A stretch of DNA of 41,503 bases from Clostridiaceae bacterium (GTDB lineage: Bacteria > Bacillota > Clostridia > Acetivibrionales > DULL01), in assembly GCA_012840395.1 (NCBI GenBank), contig DULL01000021.1:1-41503 (forward strand), given 5' to 3'. Positions 18,049 through 27,820 of this stretch are shown in pieces. How positions within the stretch are numbered: the first letter of the stretch is position 1; each line of letters opens with the position of its first letter. The notes beneath the pieces were generated by a model. It was not told where the DNA came from, ran no database searches, and saw nothing but the letters and a program-made list of their open reading frames with translations. A program made the translations under genes and the position numbers.

Positions 18049-19206
18049 ATGAAATACAGAAAATTCGGGAAACTGAACTATGAAGTTTCAGCTCTTGGAT
18101 TTGGTTTGATGCGTTTACCGACCTACGGAACAGATGCTCCGGCAGGCAAAGAAGCCAGTGATGTTGTTGAAGATGAAGCAATTAGAATGATCCGGTATGC
18201 TATTGACCATGGTATAAATTATATTGATACTGCCTATCCATACCATAATGGACAAAGTGAAAAAATTCTTGGCAAGGTTTTAAGGGATGGATATAGAAAC
18301 AAGATAATGCTGGCAACAAAGTCCCCTGTTTGGTTATTAAAAGAAGCAAAGGATTTTAATAGGTTGCTTGATGAACAGCTTGAGAGATTGCAGACAGATT
18401 ATATTGATTTTTATTTATTTCACGCTCTGTCAAAAGACAGATGGGAAGATATTATTCTTAAGATGAATATTATTGAACGGGCCGAAGCTGCAAAGAAAGC
18501 GGGAAAGATAAAACATTTAGGTTTTTCTTTCCATGATGAGTTAGATGTTTTCATTAAAATTATAGATTCATATGATAAATGGGATTTTTGCCAGATACAA
18601 TTAAATTATATGGATATAGAGAATCAAGCTGGCATTGAAGGTTTGAAATATGCAGCATCCAAAGGACTTGCTGTTGTAATAATGGAACCCCTTCTTGGCG
18701 GAAAGCTGGCCAACCCTCCGGAAGATATCCGAGCAGTTTTTGACCGCAGTAATATAAAAAGATCTCCTGCTTGCTGGGGGCTACAGTGGTTATGGAATTT
18801 GCCTGAGGTCAGTGTAGTATTAAGCGGTATGAGTAATATGCAGCAGCTACAGGAAAACATAGCCTCTGCAAATAATTCTGGCATTGGAGCATTAACACAG
18901 GAAGAATTAGAAATAGTTAATACTGTAAGACAAAAATATAATGAACGGGCGGCTATCCCGTGTACCGGCTGCAGTTACTGTATGCCATGTCCTAATAATG
19001 TGAATATTCCTGAGAATTTCAGAATATATAATAAAAGCACGATTTATGGAGATATAGCTTCAGCTCGAGGGGAATATAATAACCTCATAAAAGAGGCTGA
19101 ACATGCAGGCCAATGCGCACAATGTAAATTATGTGAAGAAAAATGTCCCCAGAAGATCCCCATAAGCGGCTGGATGACAAAAATAAACAGTGATTTAGGG
19201 AAATAA
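18049..19206 (+). CDS. Aldo/keto reductase with C-terminal ferredoxin-type cysteines
   Basis: A 385-residue two-part protein. Residues 1 to about 285 form an NADPH-type aldo/keto reductase barrel with the catalytic set visible: Asp and Tyr in YIDTAYPYHNG, Lys in LATKSPVW, His in FYLFHALS. The C-terminal part carries CTGCSYCMPC near residue 305 and CAQCKLCEEKC near residue 362, enough for two [4Fe-4S] clusters. Such fusions are common in strict anaerobes and probably pass electrons between ferredoxin and the barrel. The substrate is unknown. GAGG precedes the ATG. It is followed after 27 bp by uppP, so they are probably co-transcribed. Confidence 0.88.
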   Translation: MKYRKFGKLNYEVSALGFGLMRLPTYGTDAPAGKEASDVVEDEAIRMIRYAIDHGINYIDTAYPYHNGQSEKILGKVLRDGYRNKIMLATKSPVWLLKEAKDFNRLLDEQLERLQTDYIDFYLFHALSKDRWEDIILKMNIIERAEAAKKAGKIKHLGFSFHDELDVFIKIIDSYDKWDFCQIQLNYMDIENQAGIEGLKYAASKGLAVVIMEPLLGGKLANPPEDIRAVFDRSNIKRSPACWGLQWLWNLPEVSVVLSGMSNMQQLQENIASANNSGIGALTQEELEIVNTVRQKYNERAAIPCTGCSYCMPCPNNVNIPENFRIYNKSTIYGDIASARGEYNNLIKEAEHAGQCAQCKLCEEKCPQKIPISGWMTKINSDLGK

Positions 19207-19233
19207 ACAAATACCGGGGTTGGAGGTCAATAT

Positions 19234-20058
19234 ATGCTTATTATTGAATTATTAAAGGCTGTTCTGCTGGGAGTAGTGGAAGGAATAACGGAATGGCTTC
19301 CTATAAGCAGCACAGGTCATATGATTTTAGTTGATGAATTACTCCAGCTTAATGCTTCAGATGCATTTAAAGAAATGTTTTTAGTGGTTATTCAGCTGGG
19401 GGCAATACTTGCGGTTATTTTTCTATATTTTCATAAATTAAATCCCTTTTCACCAAAAAAATCCAAAATGGAAATGAAAAGTACACTGGAGCTTTGGTAT
19501 AAAGTAATTGTTGGTGTTATACCTGCAGCAGTGTTAGGAGTATTATTTGATGACTGGCTGAATGATCATTTGTATAATTATAAGACTGTAGCCATTACAT
19601 TAGTATTTTATGGTATTATGTTCATTGTGGCAGAGAATTGGAATAAAAATCGAAAAGCCAGAGTCAATTCAATTAACGACCTAACCTACAAAACTGCTTT
19701 ATTAATAGGAGTATTTCAGGTATTATCCTTGATTCCGGGGACTTCCCGTTCAGGGGCAACCATTCTCGGGGCGATTCTTCTTGGAACATCCCGATATGTG
19801 GCTGCCGAGTATTCTTTCTTTTTAGCTATTCCCGTTATGTTCGGGGCAAGTGCATTAAAGATAGTAAAGTTCGGGTTTGATTTTACCGGTATGGAACTTG
19901 CCGTTTTGCTTACAGGCATGGTTGTGGCTTTTATTGTTTCAATTGTTGCTATTAAATTTTTATTGGGATATATTAAAAATAATGATTTTAAAGCTTTTGG
20001 ATGGTACCGTATATTTTTAGGTTTACTGGTAATTGGATATTTTGTATTAATAAGATAA
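19234..20058 (+). CDS. uppP: Undecaprenyl-diphosphatase UppP (BacA)
   Basis: A 274-residue membrane phosphatase that converts undecaprenyl diphosphate to the monophosphate, recycling the lipid carrier of cell-wall synthesis. Raised levels give bacitracin resistance. The two family motifs are present: [10 protein letters not shown] near residue 21 and PGTSRSGAT near residue 168. About eight helices are predicted, with normal length. GGAGG lies before the ATG. It stands a few kilobases from a Bce-type peptide-resistance module and a cell-wall amidase, which gives this stretch an envelope-stress theme. Confidence 0.95.
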   Translation: MLIIELLKAVLLGVVEGITEWLPISSTGHMILVDELLQLNASDAFKEMFLVVIQLGAILAVIFLYFHKLNPFSPKKSKMEMKSTLELWYKVIVGVIPAAVLGVLFDDWLNDHLYNYKTVAITLVFYGIMFIVAENWNKNRKARVNSINDLTYKTALLIGVFQVLSLIPGTSRSGATILGAILLGTSRYVAAEYSFFLAIPVMFGASALKIVKFGFDFTGMELAVLLTGMVVAFIVSIVAIKFLLGYIKNNDFKAFGWYRIFLGLLVIGYFVLIR

Positions 20059-20094
20059 TCATCTATTAATTATTTATACCTTCAAGGACAACCG

Positions 20095-20166
20095 TTAACC
20101 AAACATCAAGATGTCTCTCTCTTCTACAAGTGGAATAGATACAAACTATAGAGCGAATGAGTTTGC
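20095..20166 (+). repeat. R1 repeat, degenerate copy D with central deletion
   Basis: It starts TTAACCAAACATCAAGATG as in copies B and C and ends GAGCGAATGAGTTTGC like the R1 tip. Most of the constant middle and hairpin 2 are missing. It lies between uppP and the ABC importer. Confidence 0.6.
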
Positions 20167-20181
20167 TGAGAAGTAAATAAG

Positions 20182-20215
20182 AAACTGCCGTAATTTTACA
20201 GACGGCAGTTTTTTT
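20182..20215 (+). terminator. Intrinsic terminator after uppP
   Basis: AAACTGCCG (20182-20190) pairs with CGGCAGTTT (20203-20211), followed by a T-run. It is a strong rho-independent signal before the ABC importer operon. Confidence 0.88.
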
Positions 20216-20276
20216 ATTCACCCATTCCCGTTTTTGTAAATATACTGTTAAAGAGGCAGAAAAGGGGGAGATTTCT

Positions 20277-21044
20277 TTGAAGTACATTTTGGAATTACAT
20301 AACATTGGGATGAAATATCAATCTCTCAATGGGGAAATACCAGCATTAGATAACGTTAACATGAACGTAAGTGAAGGGGAATTTGTAAGTATAGTCGGCC
20401 CAAGCGGATGTGGAAAGTCCACCCTTCTTTCAATAATCTCGGGATTATTGCCCCCTACTTCGGGAGAAGTTGTTATTGAAGGGGAGATTGTAAAAGGTCC
20501 ATCCAAGAAAATAGGTTATATGCTTCAAAAAGATCATCTTTTTGATTGGAGAACAATTATGCAGAACGTTATGCTGGGATTAGAAATTCAAAAAAGAGTT
20601 TCAGCTGAGGCAAGGGAATATGCTGAACACCTGTTAAGAACCTACGGACTTATTGAGTTCCGGGATAAATATCCCAGCCAGCTTTCAGGAGGAATGAGGC
20701 AACGGGCTGCTCTTATCCGTACTTTGGTTACCAATCCTCAGATATTGCTTTTGGACGAGGCTTTTTCTGCCCTGGATTACCAGACACGTCTTGCAGTTAA
20801 TGATGATATTTACTCCATTATAAAAAAGGAAAATAAAACAGCCATCATGGTTACTCATGATATTGCTGAAAGTATCAGTATGGCTGACCGGGTTATTGTA
20901 CTCACCAAAAGGCCGGGTACAATTAAGAGCTGCCATACCATAAAATTTAACCTGGAAAACCGGACACCGTTGAATACCAGAAAAGTACCGGAGTTTCAGG
21001 TGTATTTTCAGCAGATATGGAAGGAGCTGGACGTACATGTTTAA
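20277..21044 (+). CDS. ABC importer ATPase, SsuB/TauB/ThiZ type
   Basis: A 255-residue ATPase. Walker A is GPSGCGKST near residue 39, the Q-loop is in GYMLQKDHLFDW, the signature is LSGGMRQR, Walker B is ILLLDEAFSALD, and the switch is in VTHD. This group energises import of nitrate, sulfonates, taurine or thiamine-pyrimidine precursors. It starts at TTG, with GGGGGAG about six bases upstream. It overlaps the permease gene by eight bases. No TPP or other riboswitch was recognised in the 60 bases between the preceding terminator and the start. Confidence 0.88.
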   Translation: MKYILELHNIGMKYQSLNGEIPALDNVNMNVSEGEFVSIVGPSGCGKSTLLSIISGLLPPTSGEVVIEGEIVKGPSKKIGYMLQKDHLFDWRTIMQNVMLGLEIQKRVSAEAREYAEHLLRTYGLIEFRDKYPSQLSGGMRQRAALIRTLVTNPQILLLDEAFSALDYQTRLAVNDDIYSIIKKENKTAIMVTHDIAESISMADRVIVLTKRPGTIKSCHTIKFNLENRTPLNTRKVPEFQVYFQQIWKELDVHV

Positions 21045-21891
21045 GTTTAAAAAAAGGCTTTATAAAGTTTCTGCAAATAGAAATGAGACCGGGCAGATCT
21101 CAAAGGAAAGAATGGAATTTTTGAAACGGGTTAGCCGCCAAACAGCAATGGTTAGATTTACGCAATTTTTTATTTTAGTAATGGTTTTTGGCTTATGGGA
21201 AGTCTTCGCATCATTAAAAATAATTGATCCCTTTATTACCAGCCAGCCTTCGCGTGTTATTAATACTTTGATATCTCTTTATAAAGAGGGAGTCCTCTTT
21301 AAACATATATTTATTACTTGTATAGAAACAATAATAGGATTTATCCTCGGAACAGTACTCGGAACACTGGTAGCGATTATTTTATGGTGGTCAGAATTTA
21401 TTTCAAAGGTATCAGAACCTTATCTGGTAATATTGAATAGTCTTCCCAAAATAGCATTAGGCCCTATCTTTATTGTCTGGATAGGAGCAGGACCTGCCGC
21501 CATCATTGTAATGACTCTTGCTATTTCATTGATTGTCACTATTCTTGAGGTACTAAATGGCTTTATTGCAATTGACAAGGAAAAGACCAAGCTTGTGCAA
21601 ACCTTTGGAGGAACCAAGCTTCAGATTATGACAAAAGTAATTCTTCCTGCGTCACTTCCCACAATTATCAATGCCTTGAAAATTAATGTGGGATTATCCT
21701 GGGTAGGGGTAATAGTAGGTGAATTTCTGGTATCAAAAGCCGGATTAGGCTACTTAATTGTTTACGGTGGCCAGGTATTTAAATTGGATCTTGTCATGAC
21801 CAGCGTATTAATTCTGTCTGTTGCGGCTGCACTTATGTATCAGGGGGTGGTTTATCTGGAGAAACTGCTTGTAAAAAGATATGATGATTAA
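21037..21891 (+). CDS. ABC importer permease, SsuC/ThiX type
   Basis: A 284-residue inner-membrane permease with about six helices and the BPD_transp_1 fold. The EAA-like loop that docks to the ATPase is seen in TFGGTKLQIMTKVILPASLP near residue 190. It pairs with the overlapping ATPase gene and with the binding-protein gene 83 bp downstream. The N-terminal 35 residues are hydrophilic and basic. Substrate class as for its partners: sulfonate-like or pyrimidine-like, unresolved. Confidence 0.88.
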   Translation: MFKFKKRLYKVSANRNETGQISKERMEFLKRVSRQTAMVRFTQFFILVMVFGLWEVFASLKIIDPFITSQPSRVINTLISLYKEGVLFKHIFITCIETIIGFILGTVLGTLVAIILWWSEFISKVSEPYLVILNSLPKIALGPIFIVWIGAGPAAIIVMTLAISLIVTILEVLNGFIAIDKEKTKLVQTFGGTKLQIMTKVILPASLPTIINALKINVGLSWVGVIVGEFLVSKAGLGYLIVYGGQVFKLDLVMTSVLILSVAAALMYQGVVYLEKLLVKRYDD

Positions 21892-21974
21892 CTCTCACAG
21901 GAATGAAAAGAAACTAACGATGGCTAGCTATTAATTAATAATTTTTCATTAATAAAGAGAAATGGAGGGTAAGT

Positions 21975-23000
21975 ATGAAGAGGAGAAGTTTTATTTCTTT
22001 ACTTATTGTGGTGCTTTTGGGAATTTCCTTGATTTTATGCGGATGCACCAAGGAAAGTACTCCGCAGAAATTAACAAAAATACGCCTTTCAGAAGTCACT
22101 CATTCAGTTTTTTATGCACCTCAGTATGTGGCTCTGACTCAAGGCTTCTTTGAGGAAGAAGGGCTGGAGATTGAGCTGTATAACGGACAGGGCGCAGACA
22201 AAGTTATGAACGCAGTACTTACAGGTCAGGTAGAAATAGGATTTGCAGGGCCGGAAGCTAGCATATATGTCTATAACGAAGGAAGAGAGGATTACAGTGT
22301 TGTCTTTGCCCAGTTGACTAATGGAGACGGAACCTTTTTAATGGGAAGAGAACCTGATCCGGATTTCAAGTGGAGCGATGTTAAGGGTAAAACCATTATA
22401 GGCGGACGTAAAGGAGGAATGCCTGAGATAATACTTCAGTATGTTCTGAGGAAAAATGGCTTAAAACCAGGAGAAGACGTTTTTATTGATACAACTATGC
22501 AGTTTGCAGCTATGCCTGGAGCTTTCATGGGAGGACAGGGAGACTATGTGATTATCTTTGAACCCACAGCTTCGGAAATGGAAAAGGAAGGTAAGGCATA
22601 TATCCTTGCGTCTTTAGGGGAATCCAGCGGAGAAGTGCCTTACACAGCCTATTTTGCAAGTAAAAAATATATAGAAAAAAATCCTGATATCATTCAGAAG
22701 TTTACTAATGCTATATACAAGGGACAGTTATGGGTAGAAAAACATACTCCTGAAGAAATTGCAAAAGCTATTAAGCCTCATTTCCCTGATACTGACGAAG
22801 AAATATTGGCAACTGTTGCGAAACGTTATAAAAACCAGAATACATGGAAAAAAGATCCCATCCTCTTAGAAAAAGACCTTGGTGTATTACAAAAGGCTCT
22901 TCAAGATGCCGGCGAGCTTGATAAACTGGCTCCCTATGAAAAGATAGTAACTACAAAATTTGCTGAAGAGGCAATTAAGAATATTAAATTGAAAGAATAA
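21975..23000 (+). CDS. NMT1/THI5-like substrate-binding lipoprotein
   Basis: A 341-residue solute-binding protein. A signal peptide ends in the lipobox LCGC with the lipidated Cys near residue 24. An NMT1-type periplasmic-binding fold follows, with YAPQYVALTQGFFEEEGLEIEL and a GQVEIGFAGPEA segment near residue 78. It delivers the ligand to the upstream permease and ATPase. The yeast-type CCCFC motif of THI5 enzymes is absent, as in true transporters. The ligand could be a thiamine-pyrimidine breakdown product or a sulfonate. GGAGG precedes the ATG. Confidence 0.88.
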   Translation: MKRRSFISLLIVVLLGISLILCGCTKESTPQKLTKIRLSEVTHSVFYAPQYVALTQGFFEEEGLEIELYNGQGADKVMNAVLTGQVEIGFAGPEASIYVYNEGREDYSVVFAQLTNGDGTFLMGREPDPDFKWSDVKGKTIIGGRKGGMPEIILQYVLRKNGLKPGEDVFIDTTMQFAAMPGAFMGGQGDYVIIFEPTASEMEKEGKAYILASLGESSGEVPYTAYFASKKYIEKNPDIIQKFTNAIYKGQLWVEKHTPEEIAKAIKPHFPDTDEEILATVAKRYKNQNTWKKDPILLEKDLGVLQKALQDAGELDKLAPYEKIVTTKFAEEAIKNIKLKE

Positions 23001-23046
23001 ATAAGGAAATATCAAAAGGAACTGCATATATGACAGAACCAAGTGT

Positions 23047-23083
23047 AATGGCGTCTGTTTTTAAAGATAGACGCCATTATTTT
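23047..23083 (+). terminator. Intrinsic terminator after the ABC importer
   Basis: AATGGCGTCT (23047-23056) pairs perfectly with AGACGCCATT (23069-23078), followed by ATTTT. Confidence 0.8.
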
Positions 23084-23208
23084 ACGTTATTCACCCGATG
23101 GTGTAATAGCTGTTGGAAATTCCTGTAGAGTAATTAAAATTTTGATATGATATACTTAATAAATTTAATAATATAAACAAAACAAAATTGATGAAAGGAT
23201 GATGAACA

Positions 23209-23730
23209 GTGTTTTATGATTTAATAAAAACCAGAAGAAGCATTAGAAGATTCCAAAGCAGAGAGGTGGAAAAGGACAAAATAGACACAATTTTAAAAAG
23301 TGCCCTGTTATCTCCTTCTTCACGTTCCAGAAGACCCTGGGAGTTCATAGTTGTCACGGACAGGGAATTGTTACAGAAACTTTCGCAATGTAGGGAACAT
23401 AGTTCATCATTTTTGGCAGGTGCGCCAATGGGCATAGTTGTTGCGGCAGATCCGGGCCTTTGTGATGTTTGGGTAGAGGATGCTTCAATAGCTTCAATAA
23501 TAATCCAGTTATCTGCTCATTCACTGGGGCTAGGTTCGTGCTGGATACAGGTCAGGGAAAGATACTATGACAATAATACAAAAGCTGGGGATTATATTAA
23601 AAAAGTTTTAAATATACCTGAGCAATATGAGGTTGAATGCATGATAGCAATTGGTTATCCTGCTGAAGAGAAAAGGCTTTATTCTGAAGAGGATTTACTA
23701 TATAACAAGTTGCATTATAACTATTTTTAA
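23209..23730 (+). CDS. Nitroreductase family FMN protein
   Basis: A 173-residue flavoprotein of the nitroreductase family. The N-terminal RRSIRRF motif binds FMN phosphate, SPSSRSRRPWEFIVV lies near residue 36, and the C-terminal region has IAIGYPAEEKR. It would reduce nitro compounds, quinones or flavins with NAD(P)H, and the true substrate is open. It starts at GTG, with AAAGGA ten bases upstream. It seems monocistronic, although the small helical gene follows 90 bp later. Confidence 0.85.
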   Translation: MFYDLIKTRRSIRRFQSREVEKDKIDTILKSALLSPSSRSRRPWEFIVVTDRELLQKLSQCREHSSSFLAGAPMGIVVAADPGLCDVWVEDASIASIIIQLSAHSLGLGSCWIQVRERYYDNNTKAGDYIKKVLNIPEQYEVECMIAIGYPAEEKRLYSEEDLLYNKLHYNYF

Positions 23731-23820
23731 ACTAACTGATTGAATACTGATTCTTTCAAAAAGACATACTATTTCCAGGATTAAATCTTTTTATAGGACT
23801 TAAAACTGGAGGCAAACAAT

Positions 23821-24252
23821 ATGAATGAAAATACCGAACTGCTAAACTATATTTACCAAAACTCCCAGATGGGTGTCCATACAATTGGTCAACTGATAGA
23901 CATTACTGAAGATGAAGAATTCAAAAAACATTTAGAGTCTCAGTATAAGGAATATAAAGAAATCCATGATGCTGCTCGTGAATTGCTTAATAAACATGGA
24001 TATGATGAAAAAGGAATAGGTACATTTGATAAGATTAAAACTTATCTGATGATCAATATGCAGACCCTGACTGATAAATCTACATCACACATTGCTGAAA
24101 TGCTTATAATCGGGAGCAATATGGGGGTAATTAATGCTGTTAAGAATATAAAAAAATATCAGAATGCTGAACCGGACATAATTAATCTTATGAAAAGACT
24201 GCTTGAGTTTGAAGAAAATAATATACAGCAGTTAAAAGAATTTCTTGCGTAA
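23821..24252 (+). CDS. Small helical protein, ferritin-like four-helix type
   Basis: A 143-residue, soluble, almost wholly helical protein with no signal peptide. The spacing of helices (about 3-22, 33-57, 70-103, 115-141) and residues such as ELLNYIYQNSQMGVHTIGQLI suggest a four-helix bundle of the ferritin-like / DUF2383-like sort. The classical paired ExxH iron ligands are not clearly present. I do not recognise a specific family. GGAGG stands upstream of the ATG. It ends just before a strong hairpin shared with the convergent ABC-2 exporter operon. Confidence 0.6.
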   Translation: MNENTELLNYIYQNSQMGVHTIGQLIDITEDEEFKKHLESQYKEYKEIHDAARELLNKHGYDEKGIGTFDKIKTYLMINMQTLTDKSTSHIAEMLIIGSNMGVINAVKNIKKYQNAEPDIINLMKRLLEFEENNIQQLKEFLA

Positions 24253-24282
24253 ACTTTAGTAATACAGAAAGAGTGTGGAAGA

Positions 24283-24322
24283 GTGGCAGAGGGGTGCGGA
24301 TAAGATGAGGCCTCTCTGCCAC
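24283..24322. terminator. Hairpin between convergent genes
   Basis: GTGGCAGAGGGG (24283-24294) pairs with CCTCTCTGCCAC (24311-24322) in 11 of 12 positions. It lacks a long U-run on either strand but sits exactly between two convergent stops. Confidence 0.65.
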
Positions 24323-24327
24323 ATAAC

Positions 24328-25497
24328 TTATTCTTGGGACATTTTATACTTTCCTATTACCAAAGCTACAGCATAGAAAGCTAAAGCAAAACCAAGCTGC
24401 ACAAGCATATTTGAAAAAACAGGCTTAAGATGTAAGAAGTCAAACTTAGTTAATTCCGCAATGCGGTTGTTTGCGTCAACATACCAATAGGTTGGCGTAA
24501 AGCTGGCTATTTTAAGAACTGTATCATCCAAAAATTCCTGAGGTACGAAAACTCCGCTGATAAAGCTTGTTCCAAGAGTAACAACATTACTGATTGCAGG
24601 CACTGCTCCACGGCTTTTTAATAAGTTGCCGATCAAGAAGCTTATACTTGAGCTGCAGATGGCGAAAATAAAGGAGTTAATAATGAAGTAGACTGTGTTT
24701 ATATTAAAGCTGCCCTTAAAGTTAAGAAGGATACAGAATGTAATAATTATAGCCCATGAAATAAATGTAAACAATAGAGTTGCAAGTATAAATTGTAAAT
24801 TAACACTTTTTGTACTCAAAGGTGAGCAGGCATTTCTACTTTTTAAATCATGATTATTGATAACCAGCATCAGATAGCTCATACCCAATATAAGAACAGA
24901 TAGCAGTGTATAGGACAGGTAATTAAAAAAGTAATGTATATTAGTGCTTTTTTCAATATCAATGCCGCTTGTTTGCATTTCAATGGCAGTACCCATGGCC
25001 AAATCAACCTGGAGATACCGGACTAGGGCTTCCTCCGAAATGTTATCCATGTGCTTTATATAAAGACTTGCGGTATTGAGGTATTTATTAATTGTCAAAT
25101 CAATATAAGTGTTGTCAATGGAGTTGGGTATGGTTATTTTCTCTAATTGTACATTTTCTCCATTCATGAACTTTTCGGTGAAACCTTCGGGTATACGAAG
25201 AATATATGAAACTGTCCTGAAAAACAAAGCATCCTGAAGTGCTTCAGTTTCATCCGGTATATCTATAAAATTTGAGACTTTTTCCAGTTCATTTTTAAGA
25301 CCTTCTACTAACGGACTGCTGTCTTCACTGATAAAAGCAATATTGCTCTTTGCAGGAGTAAAGCTGCTGATTTTATTTTGTTCACTTGCAGTCGATGAAG
25401 ATATTATCAGTGATATTCCAATAAATATAATCAGGTAAATTACCATAGAAGGTATATTCTTTTTCAATATTTTCAAACAAAGTTTAAAGACTTGCAT
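24328..25497 (-). CDS. ABC-2 type exporter permease (second subunit)
   Basis: A 389-residue permease. It has one N-terminal helix, a large extracellular part (about 40-200), then five or six helices, as in YhgE/Pip- and ABC2_membrane_3-type exporters. The gene overlaps the upstream permease by 14 bases and is the last of a three-gene unit with an ATPase. Such pairs of large-loop permeases often export drugs, peptides or lipids. No substrate clue is visible. AGGAGGAGG precedes the start. Confidence 0.8.
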   Translation of the reverse strand: MQVFKLCLKILKKNIPSMVIYLIIFIGISLIISSSTASEQNKISSFTPAKSNIAFISEDSSPLVEGLKNELEKVSNFIDIPDETEALQDALFFRTVSYILRIPEGFTEKFMNGENVQLEKITIPNSIDNTYIDLTINKYLNTASLYIKHMDNISEEALVRYLQVDLAMGTAIEMQTSGIDIEKSTNIHYFFNYLSYTLLSVLILGMSYLMLVINNHDLKSRNACSPLSTKSVNLQFILATLLFTFISWAIIITFCILLNFKGSFNINTVYFIINSFIFAICSSSISFLIGNLLKSRGAVPAISNVVTLGTSFISGVFVPQEFLDDTVLKIASFTPTYWYVDANNRIAELTKFDFLHLKPVFSNMLVQLGFALAFYAVALVIGKYKMSQE

Positions 25498-26638
25498 ATT
25501 TCCTCCTCCTTATAATTAAATAAGTCCCCAGGCAAAATAAGAAGGTAATAATAGTGAGGATTCCCATGTTAAGAATATACCTGAATAAAGTGTCATAGTA
25601 GTAAAGGCTGTAGAAGGCATCTGTAAGCAGGTTAACAGGGTTCAGGTATGAAAGGAGTGGCGCTTTCCGGGCAATAGTATATTTAATACTATGCTGCATC
25701 ATCCCTGCCAAAAAGGAACAGGTCATGCTTATACCAATCAAAACAGCCACTTTAACATTTTCAGACTTTTTGACTATGGCACTTATTACCGTACCAAAGG
25801 AAACACCGGCAATAGAACCTAAAAATGTAGTTAATAGAACTAAATTGGTTTTTTGACCGAAGTCAACCTTGAGGACAAAGTATAAATATGCCAGTAATAT
25901 AAGCATTTCTGTAAAATGCACCAGTAATGATACGCCCATACTGTATATAAATGTCTTTAATTTGTGTACAGGTGCAATATTTATTCTTGCCGCAAGCGGT
26001 GAAATATCAGCCTGAATACGTGCTACTTCCTGCATTCCCCAGAATCCTCCATAAAAACATGCCATAGCAATTAAAGAATAAAAATATGTGAGTACAATAT
26101 CAGGTTCTGCGCTTGAGGCTGAAATTTCTTTAATAAACTGAGTATATTCCCCCTGAGTACCCAGGTCTTTTATAATATCCTGTTGTTTTGCCGTATCTGC
26201 AGTGTTATTCTTAATTAATGTGTTAACAGTGGACAGGGTTTGAATATAATAGTCAATAAATGACTTTATTATATTCTGGTCAAAGCCTGACTTGTTAACT
26301 ACCAGTTTTATAGGCGATTCAACAATTATATATCCGGCAATTTTATTGTCGTTTAGCATTTTTTCAGCTTCACTTTTGGTGACTATATTAAGGTTGAACA
26401 ATCTGTCATTGCCTTTTGACACCTGTTCCAAAGCCAGCCTGAAAGATTGGTCCTTCTGATAATTGATATCATCTACAACGGCTATATCTATAGCTTTAAA
26501 GGCTTCACTGCTGTTAATATTTGAGAGAGCCATATTAAAAAGTGTAGCCAGTATTATTGGAAACATAAGTGTCCAGAACAATGTTACCCGGTCACGCAAG
26601 AGACATTTAAGTTTATATATGATTATATGGGTAACCAT
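25484..26638 (-). CDS. ABC-2 type exporter permease (first subunit)
   Basis: A 384-residue permease with the same architecture as the next gene: an N-terminal helix (TLFWTLMFPIILATLFNMAL), an extracellular domain to about residue 180, then a cluster of helices including CSFLAGMMQHSIKYTI. The two are likely a heterodimer arising from a duplication. AAGGAGG precedes the ATG. It is coupled by overlap to the following permease and preceded by the ATPase gene 14 bp upstream. Confidence 0.8.
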   Translation of the reverse strand: MVTHIIIYKLKCLLRDRVTLFWTLMFPIILATLFNMALSNINSSEAFKAIDIAVVDDINYQKDQSFRLALEQVSKGNDRLFNLNIVTKSEAEKMLNDNKIAGYIIVESPIKLVVNKSGFDQNIIKSFIDYYIQTLSTVNTLIKNNTADTAKQQDIIKDLGTQGEYTQFIKEISASSAEPDIVLTYFYSLIAMACFYGGFWGMQEVARIQADISPLAARINIAPVHKLKTFIYSMGVSLLVHFTEMLILLAYLYFVLKVDFGQKTNLVLLTTFLGSIAGVSFGTVISAIVKKSENVKVAVLIGISMTCSFLAGMMQHSIKYTIARKAPLLSYLNPVNLLTDAFYSLYYYDTLFRYILNMGILTIITFLFCLGTYLIIRRRKYASL

Positions 26639-26652
26639 TTTAATAATCCTCC

Positions 26653-27585
26653 TTAATCTCTTAATTCTTTTCCTGTAATCTCAAGGAATACATCATTCAG
26701 GGTCGGCAGCTCAGAGTATATTTTACCAAATTGTATTTTTTCGCTTTTTATAAACTCCAGAACATTTTCCAGGTTATTTTTGCCTTTGCTTGATTTGATT
26801 TCAATCATATCTTCTTTATAATCAACAGAGACAATGTTAGGTAATTTACGAAGTTTATCCAGTTGTTCCCGTGAAACTCCATAGGTTTCTACAGTTATTT
26901 TTTCTCCAAGGGTGATCATTGATTTAAGCTCTTCTTTAGTTCCGGTTGCGATTGCCTTGCCTTTATCTATGATCATGATTCTGCTGCAAATACGCTCTAC
27001 CTCTTCCATGTAATGGGAAGTATATACTATTGTAGCTCCTTGCCGGTTCAGCTCAAGGATTCCCTCTAAAATTTTGTTCCGGCTCTGAGGATCTACTGCA
27101 ACGGTTGGTTCATCCATAATAATCAGTTTTGGTTTATGGGCAATACCACAAGCTATATTAAGTCTTCTAAGCAGTCCCCCGCTAAGCTTTTTTGGATAGA
27201 ATTTTTTAAAATCACCTAGCCCTACAAAATCAATGGCTTCATCAACAAGCTTCTTTTTTAAATTTCTGTCCTTAACATACAATCCGCAAAAATAGTCTAT
27301 ATTCTCGTATACAGTTAGCTCATCATATACTGCAACATTTTGCATGACAATTCCAATGTCACGTTTTATATGGTAAGCATCCGGTTTCATTGGTTGATTG
27401 AATATTTCTACTTCTCCTTTGTCGTATTTAAGCAACGAAAGTATACAATTAATTGCTGTTGTTTTTCCTGAGCCGTTTGGACCAAGCAAACCGAAGATTT
27501 CCCCTTCTTTAACAGACAGGGAAAGGTGATCTAACGCAATTAGGTCGCCGTACCTTTTGACAAGATTGTTTACTTTAATTACCAT
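26653..27585 (-). CDS. ABC-2 exporter ATPase
   Basis: A 310-residue ATPase of the drug-export (CcmA/DrrA-like) group. Walker A is GPNGSGKTT near residue 35, the signature LSGGLLRR, Walker B LIIMDEPTVAVDP, and a C-terminal extension of about 80 residues is typical of exporters. The Q-loop VMQN is in DIGIVMQNVAVYDEL. GGAGG lies upstream of the ATG. It is the first gene of the exporter unit. The decayed DUF1700-DUF4097 locus lies immediately upstream on the same strand. Confidence 0.88.
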   Translation of the reverse strand: MVIKVNNLVKRYGDLIALDHLSLSVKEGEIFGLLGPNGSGKTTAINCILSLLKYDKGEVEIFNQPMKPDAYHIKRDIGIVMQNVAVYDELTVYENIDYFCGLYVKDRNLKKKLVDEAIDFVGLGDFKKFYPKKLSGGLLRRLNIACGIAHKPKLIIMDEPTVAVDPQSRNKILEGILELNRQGATIVYTSHYMEEVERICSRIMIIDKGKAIATGTKEELKSMITLGEKITVETYGVSREQLDKLRKLPNIVSVDYKEDMIEIKSSKGKNNLENVLEFIKSEKIQFGKIYSELPTLNDVFLEITGKELRD

Positions 27586-27820
27586 CCCAAATACCTCCGA
27601 TAAATATCTGAATTTATTCGATTACTTTTAGCGAACGCTTATCCTTGGAAGATTAAATTATTATATTATTCTTAAATAATAATGTTATCTCTTATATATA
27701 ATGGTAATATGATTGGATAAATTTTTTAAGTGCCGTCAGTCACTTCCTGATATGACAAATGTCACAAGAAAAGGAGTTAGGTTTGGATTATTCACATATT
27801 TATGAGGATGAATACTTTGC

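Noticed and set aside
20216-20276. TPP riboswitch before the NMT1-type importer
   Set aside because: The space is too short and the conserved CTGAGA-type element is absent.
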